Part shown: in pieces, positions 12,810 to 15,333 of the stretch
How positions within the stretch are numbered: position 1 is the stretch's first letter
Layout of the letters: the number at the start of each line of letters is the position of its first letter
Origin: CAYZAW01 sp964476505
GTDB lineage: Bacteria > Bacillota > Clostridia > Christensenellales > CAG-138
Direction of reading: 5' to 3'
DNA: 15,333 nt
Assembly: GCA_964476505.1 (NCBI GenBank)
Contig: CAYZAW010000048.1
Location: 1 to 15,333, forward strand
Notes under the pieces: model-generated
Told to the model about the DNA's origin: nothing
Databases searched by the model: none
The model's input: the letters and a program-made list of their open reading frames with translations, nothing else
Made by a program: the position numbers and the translations under genes

Positions 12810-13799
12810 TTACTTAACGGCCTGTTCGCCAAAGCTGTTATCTATCAAGGCCTCAAAGGGAACCCGGGCGGAAAGCTCGCCAGCACTCTCCATGATATCC
12901 TGTAACCGTGTAAAGGCGTCTTCCGTCATCATAGGCACGGAAGTCCAGGAGTCCGTTTCGCGGTAGCTGTTTACCACGGTTTCTAACATGGCAATATCGG
13001 TATCCGGGAAGTAGGGGAGCATGGCTTCCGCAACCTCTTTGTTATCGGCCTCTAACACCCATTTTTGCGCCTGATACAGCGCCCGAACGAACGAGGACAC
13101 AAATGCGGGATCTTCCTTGATTTTGCTTTGGCTTACCATAAACACGGTATAGGGCACCTCTCCGGAGGCTTCGCCCACATTCGCAACGATGTGTCCTTTT
13201 CCTGACAGTGCGAATTGGGAAGCCGTAGGTTCAAACAGAGAAACATAGTCTCCGGTACCGCTTTCAAATGCGCCCGCGATCAGGCTGAACTGGATGTTGC
13301 TGATCACATCCACATCCACACCCGGCTGCAAGCCGTGCTTTTTTAGCAGGTAGTCTAGAGTCATATATGGCATCCCGCCGGGGCGACCCCCGATAATGGA
13401 TTTTCCGCGCAGGTTTTCCCACTGGAAGTTTTCCTCGGGTGCACGGCCAACCATGAAGGAACCGTCCCGCTTGGTTAACTGTGCAACGATCATGGGATGA
13501 TCCGCTTTGCCCTCGTTGACCACATACACGCCGGTTTCCGGGCCCATCAAAGCGATCTGTGCTTCGCCGGACAAGAGCGCGGTCATGCTTTTATCGCTGC
13601 CGCCGCTGGTTGTCACCTGTATATCCAGCCCTTCTTCCTCAAAGAACCCCTTTGTTATTCCAGCATACAGCGGGGCATAAAACACAGACCTCGTTACTTC
13701 GTTTAGCTCCACCACCCTAAGACCGCTTTGTTGCGTACAACCCGCAAACGTAAGTAAAAGCGCCAGAATCAGTATGGCGGCAAGGATATTTTTTTTCAT
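12810..13799 (-). CDS. ABC transporter substrate-binding lipoprotein (SsuA/ThiY/NMT1 type)
   Basis: A 329-residue extracellular solute receptor anchored to the membrane. The N-terminus MKKN plus a hydrophobic stretch ends in LTFAGC, a lipobox with Cys21 (phenylalanine at -3 is unusual). The mature part opens with VFYAPLYAGITKGFFEEEGL, typical of the NMT1/SsuA/TauA group that binds sulfonates, nitrate-like ions, riboflavin or thiamin precursors; then SGGSDKSMTALLSGEAQIAL and LRGKSIIGGRPGGMP follow the family pattern. The ligand cannot be named. Permease and ATPase genes, normally adjacent, are absent on both sides here. Ribosome site GGAGCGGAGG precedes the start. Terminates at the shared hairpin. 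Confidence 0.88.
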   Translation of the reverse strand: MKKNILAAILILALLLTFAGCTQQSGLRVVELNEVTRSVFYAPLYAGITKGFFEEEGLDIQVTTSGGSDKSMTALLSGEAQIALMGPETGVYVVNEGKADHPMIVAQLTKRDGSFMVGRAPEENFQWENLRGKSIIGGRPGGMPYMTLDYLLKKHGLQPGVDVDVISNIQFSLIAGAFESGTGDYVSLFEPTASQFALSGKGHIVANVGEASGEVPYTVFMVSQSKIKEDPAFVSSFVRALYQAQKWVLEADNKEVAEAMLPYFPDTDIAMLETVVNSYRETDSWTSVPMMTEDAFTRLQDIMESAGELSARVPFEALIDNSFGEQAVK

Positions 13800-13861
13800 T
13801 TTTTACCTCCGCTCCTTTTTGACCATGCTATGTTTTTTCTGTTACGAATGTGCGAATTCCG

Positions 13862-13889
13862 TTGCATCGGGAAATAATCGCAGTACAAT
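13862..13889 (+). promoter_or_regulatory. Promoter of the DUF2156 gene
   Basis: TTGCAT (13862-13867), 16-base spacer, TACAAT (13884-13889), with AAAGGAA as ribosome site before the ATG at 13925. I found no convincing leftward promoter for the substrate-binding protein in this 125-base gap. Confidence 0.55.
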
Positions 13890-13924
13890 AGGGTTTAGAC
13901 ATCATAAAGAAAAGGAACTGTATT

Positions 13925-14827
13925 ATGCTAGCGTTTCAACCTGTTACCGTTGCGGACCGTGCCGCAATCGAGGCCTTTACAAAACCCCTGCATTTGGAAA
14001 ACTCCGAATTGTCCTTCATCAATCTATTGATTTGGGGACTGGACGATAAAATCAAATGGGCGGCTACGAAGGAAGCTCTTTATATCCGTTTACAATACGA
14101 TCCAAAGCTTCCGCCGTTTTGCTTTCCGCCCGTTCCCAAGGAGCCGGATCGCTGTGATTACGCGGCGCTTGTACGAACTGCAGCAGAAGCATTACAGGCA
14201 GAGAACGCACCTGTGAAGTTCCGTTCTGTTTGCGGGCCGTTTGTTGACCTGTTTGCCGCCCAATGCCCGCAGTATACCCTAACGCTGGATCGGGATACCT
14301 GCGATTACGTTTACCTTGCGGAAAGCCTCGTTACCCTTCGCGGAAAAAAGCTGCACAGCAAGCGCAACCATATCAACCGGTTTCGCGCAACAACTGCATT
14401 TGAATACCGCGCGCTTCATTCGGAAGATGCCGCAACTTGCATGGCGCTGTATCAGGAGTGGATGGAGCATAAAGACCCTTCCATCCCCGGAATAGCGGGG
14501 GAGCGGCGTGCGCTGGAATTCATGCTGCCAAAATTGGACGAGCTGCAGCTGTTTGCGGGCGGAATCTTTGTGGATAACGCACTCGTTGCGTTCTCCGTGG
14601 GCGAAAAGCTGCATCCGGACGTTGCGGTGGTGCACATCGAAAAAGCCTCACACCTGTTCCCGGAGCTGTATGCGGTGATCAATCAGCAGTTTGCCGAGCA
14701 TGCGTTTTCGGACGTTGAACTGATCAACCGCGAAGAGGATATGGGTATTGAGGGTATGCGAAAGGCCAAGCTCTCCTACGATCCTGTTAAGCTGATCGAG
14801 AAATACGACGCCGTGCCCGTAAAATAA
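13925..14827 (+). CDS. DUF2156 (phosphatidylglycerol lysyltransferase C-terminal-like) protein
   Basis: A 300-residue soluble protein of the DUF2156 family, built from two GNAT-like acyltransferase folds as in the C-terminal domain of MprF. It has no membrane segments, so it lacks the flippase part of MprF. The family signature is YVYLAESLVTLRGKKLHSKR at about residues 128-147, running on into NHINRF; the second half contains LYQEWMEH, then LFAGGIFVDNALVAFSVGEK (the acceptor/CoA or aminoacyl-tRNA fold core), then HIEKASHLFPELYAVINQQF and INREEDMGIEGMRKAKLSY. All parts of the usual length are present. The substrate is not known for these short clostridial members; amino acid transfer to a lipid or peptide is the family-based guess. 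Single gene behind its own promoter. Confidence 0.9.
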   Translation: MLAFQPVTVADRAAIEAFTKPLHLENSELSFINLLIWGLDDKIKWAATKEALYIRLQYDPKLPPFCFPPVPKEPDRCDYAALVRTAAEALQAENAPVKFRSVCGPFVDLFAAQCPQYTLTLDRDTCDYVYLAESLVTLRGKKLHSKRNHINRFRATTAFEYRALHSEDAATCMALYQEWMEHKDPSIPGIAGERRALEFMLPKLDELQLFAGGIFVDNALVAFSVGEKLHPDVAVVHIEKASHLFPELYAVINQQFAEHAFSDVELINREEDMGIEGMRKAKLSYDPVKLIEKYDAVPVK

Positions 14828-14848
14828 ATGATAGTAGTCGGGAAATGC

Positions 14849-14877
14849 TTGACGCTTGTAGCGTTTTACTATAAAAT
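14849..14877 (+). promoter_or_regulatory. Promoter of yajC with small spacer dyad
   Basis: TTGACG (14849-14854), 17-base spacer, TAAAAT (14872-14877). The spacer includes ACGCT-TGT-AGCGT (14852-14864), a short inverted repeat overlapping the -35. Ribosome site AAAAGGAAGG lies about 10 bases before the start. Confidence 0.6.
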
Positions 14878-14912
14878 CAATAAGTAATATTTGAAAAGGA
14901 AGGTATTTTTAC

Positions 14913-15233
14913 ATGTCTGAAGGTATTGCCAGTTTTCTCAGTGGCCCCGGTTTACTGATTCTTTTGATGGTCGCAATGTTCGCCATCATGATCATTCCGC
15001 AGCGTAAGCGCGATAAGAAAGTCAAGGAGATGCTGGCCGCCTTGAAGCCCGGTGACCGTGTGCGCACCATCGGTGGTATCTATGGCACCATCGGCTCCGT
15101 AAAAGACGATGTAATCACCCTGATCGTTGGTCCGGACAAAGTACGCTTGGTATTTGCCCGCGGCGCTATCTCCACCGTGGAGGATGTTGCCGCCGAAAAC
15201 ACCATGTCCGAAGAAGTGAAGGACGTGCAATAG
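14913..15233 (+). CDS. yajC: Preprotein translocase subunit YajC
   Basis: A 106-residue accessory subunit of the Sec translocase, normally working with SecDF. One N-terminal membrane helix (residues about 11-29, GPGLLILLMVAMFAIMIIP) is followed by the family hallmark PQRKRDKKVKEMLAALKPGD and GDRVRTIGGIYGTIGSVKDD, a small beta domain in the cytoplasm. Length and layout are standard. In many Clostridia secD or tgt/queA flank it; here a terminator follows and upstream is the DUF2156 gene, so it seems to be transcribed alone. Confidence 0.95.
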   Translation: MSEGIASFLSGPGLLILLMVAMFAIMIIPQRKRDKKVKEMLAALKPGDRVRTIGGIYGTIGSVKDDVITLIVGPDKVRLVFARGAISTVEDVAAENTMSEEVKDVQ

Positions 15234-15250
15234 TTTTGCATACAGCAATC

Positions 15251-15280
15251 AAAGCCGCGGAGCGTATCTGCGGCTTTTTT
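15251..15280 (+). terminator. Terminator after yajC
   Basis: AAAGCCGCGGA (15251-15261) pairs with TCTGCGGCTTT (15267-15277), one G-T wobble, loop GCGTA, then a T run. It starts 18 bases after the yajC stop. Confidence 0.9.
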
Positions 15281-15333
15281 GGCTCTATGTCAATAGTTGG
15301 GGTAGAGCGCAAACAAAAGTTACAAGAGAGCCA
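15280..15333. repeat. Terminal inverted repeat TGGCTCT / AGAGCCA, possible IS edge
   Basis: TGGCTCT (15280-15286) is mirrored by AGAGCCA (15327-15333) at the cut end of the window. The sequence GGCTCTATGTCAATAGTTGG resembles the ends of ISL3-like elements as I remember them, but no transposase is visible, so this is only a pointer. Confidence 0.3.

Noticed and set aside
12595..12966. Plus-strand 123-codon frame overlapping the end of the small gene and the substrate-binding protein gene
   Set aside because: It runs through a bidirectional terminator and into the antisense of a real gene, with no start signal.

Overview
The window looks like a chromosomal stretch from an anaerobic Firmicute of the class Clostridia. 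The evidence is a NADH/ferredoxin-type NuoE/NuoF (HydC/HydB) operon of the kind found with clostridial [FeFe] hydrogenases, strong AGGAGG-type ribosome binding sites, GTG starts, A/T-rich TTGACA/TATAAT promoters, and a Gram-positive gene set (AcpS, DUF2156, MarR and XRE regulators, lipoprotein substrate-binding protein, YajC). Base composition is mixed, about half G+C by eye. I cannot assign a genus. No tRNA, rRNA, CRISPR array or complete mobile element was seen.

Layout. 1-2811: a likely plus-strand housekeeping operon, tyrS (5' end outside the window), a YigZ/IMPACT-family gene overlapping it by 4 bases, and ilvE, ending in a strong terminator. 2946-5219: a single-gene unit for a secreted, membrane-anchored protein with an extracellular beta-rich region, one transmembrane helix, an acidic linker and a long Pro/Gln cytoplasmic tail with a 13-residue tyrosine-phased repeat. 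5292-5804 (minus): an XRE regulator with a C-terminal membrane domain. It is divergent from acpS and a 5-formyltetrahydrofolate cyclo-ligase gene (6097-7052).

7211-10461: a four-gene operon of NuoE-like subunit, stand-alone HATPase protein, thioredoxin-fold HydD-like protein and NuoF-like subunit with a ferredoxin tail. This is the electron-input module of a bifurcating hydrogenase or formate dehydrogenase, but a terminator follows directly and no catalytic subunit is present. 10583-11459: a MarR regulator overlapping an FMN split-barrel flavoprotein gene, behind a promoter packed with palindromes.

11559-12158 (minus): a LexA/CI-like repressor (XRE HTH plus S24 domain) whose catalytic Ser and Lys positions are Cys and Arg. 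Divergent from it, across a promoter region full of dyads, is a 74-residue single-pass membrane protein gene. This recalls the lexA/yneA arrangement of Bacillus but with unrelated sequence, and it is the most attractive candidate for an undescribed small system here. 12810-13799 (minus): a lipoprotein substrate-binding protein without its permease and ATPase. 13925-14827: a DUF2156 acyl/aminoacyl-transferase-like gene. 14913-15233: yajC, ending in a terminator. The last ~50 bases carry an inverted repeat that may be the edge of an insertion sequence.
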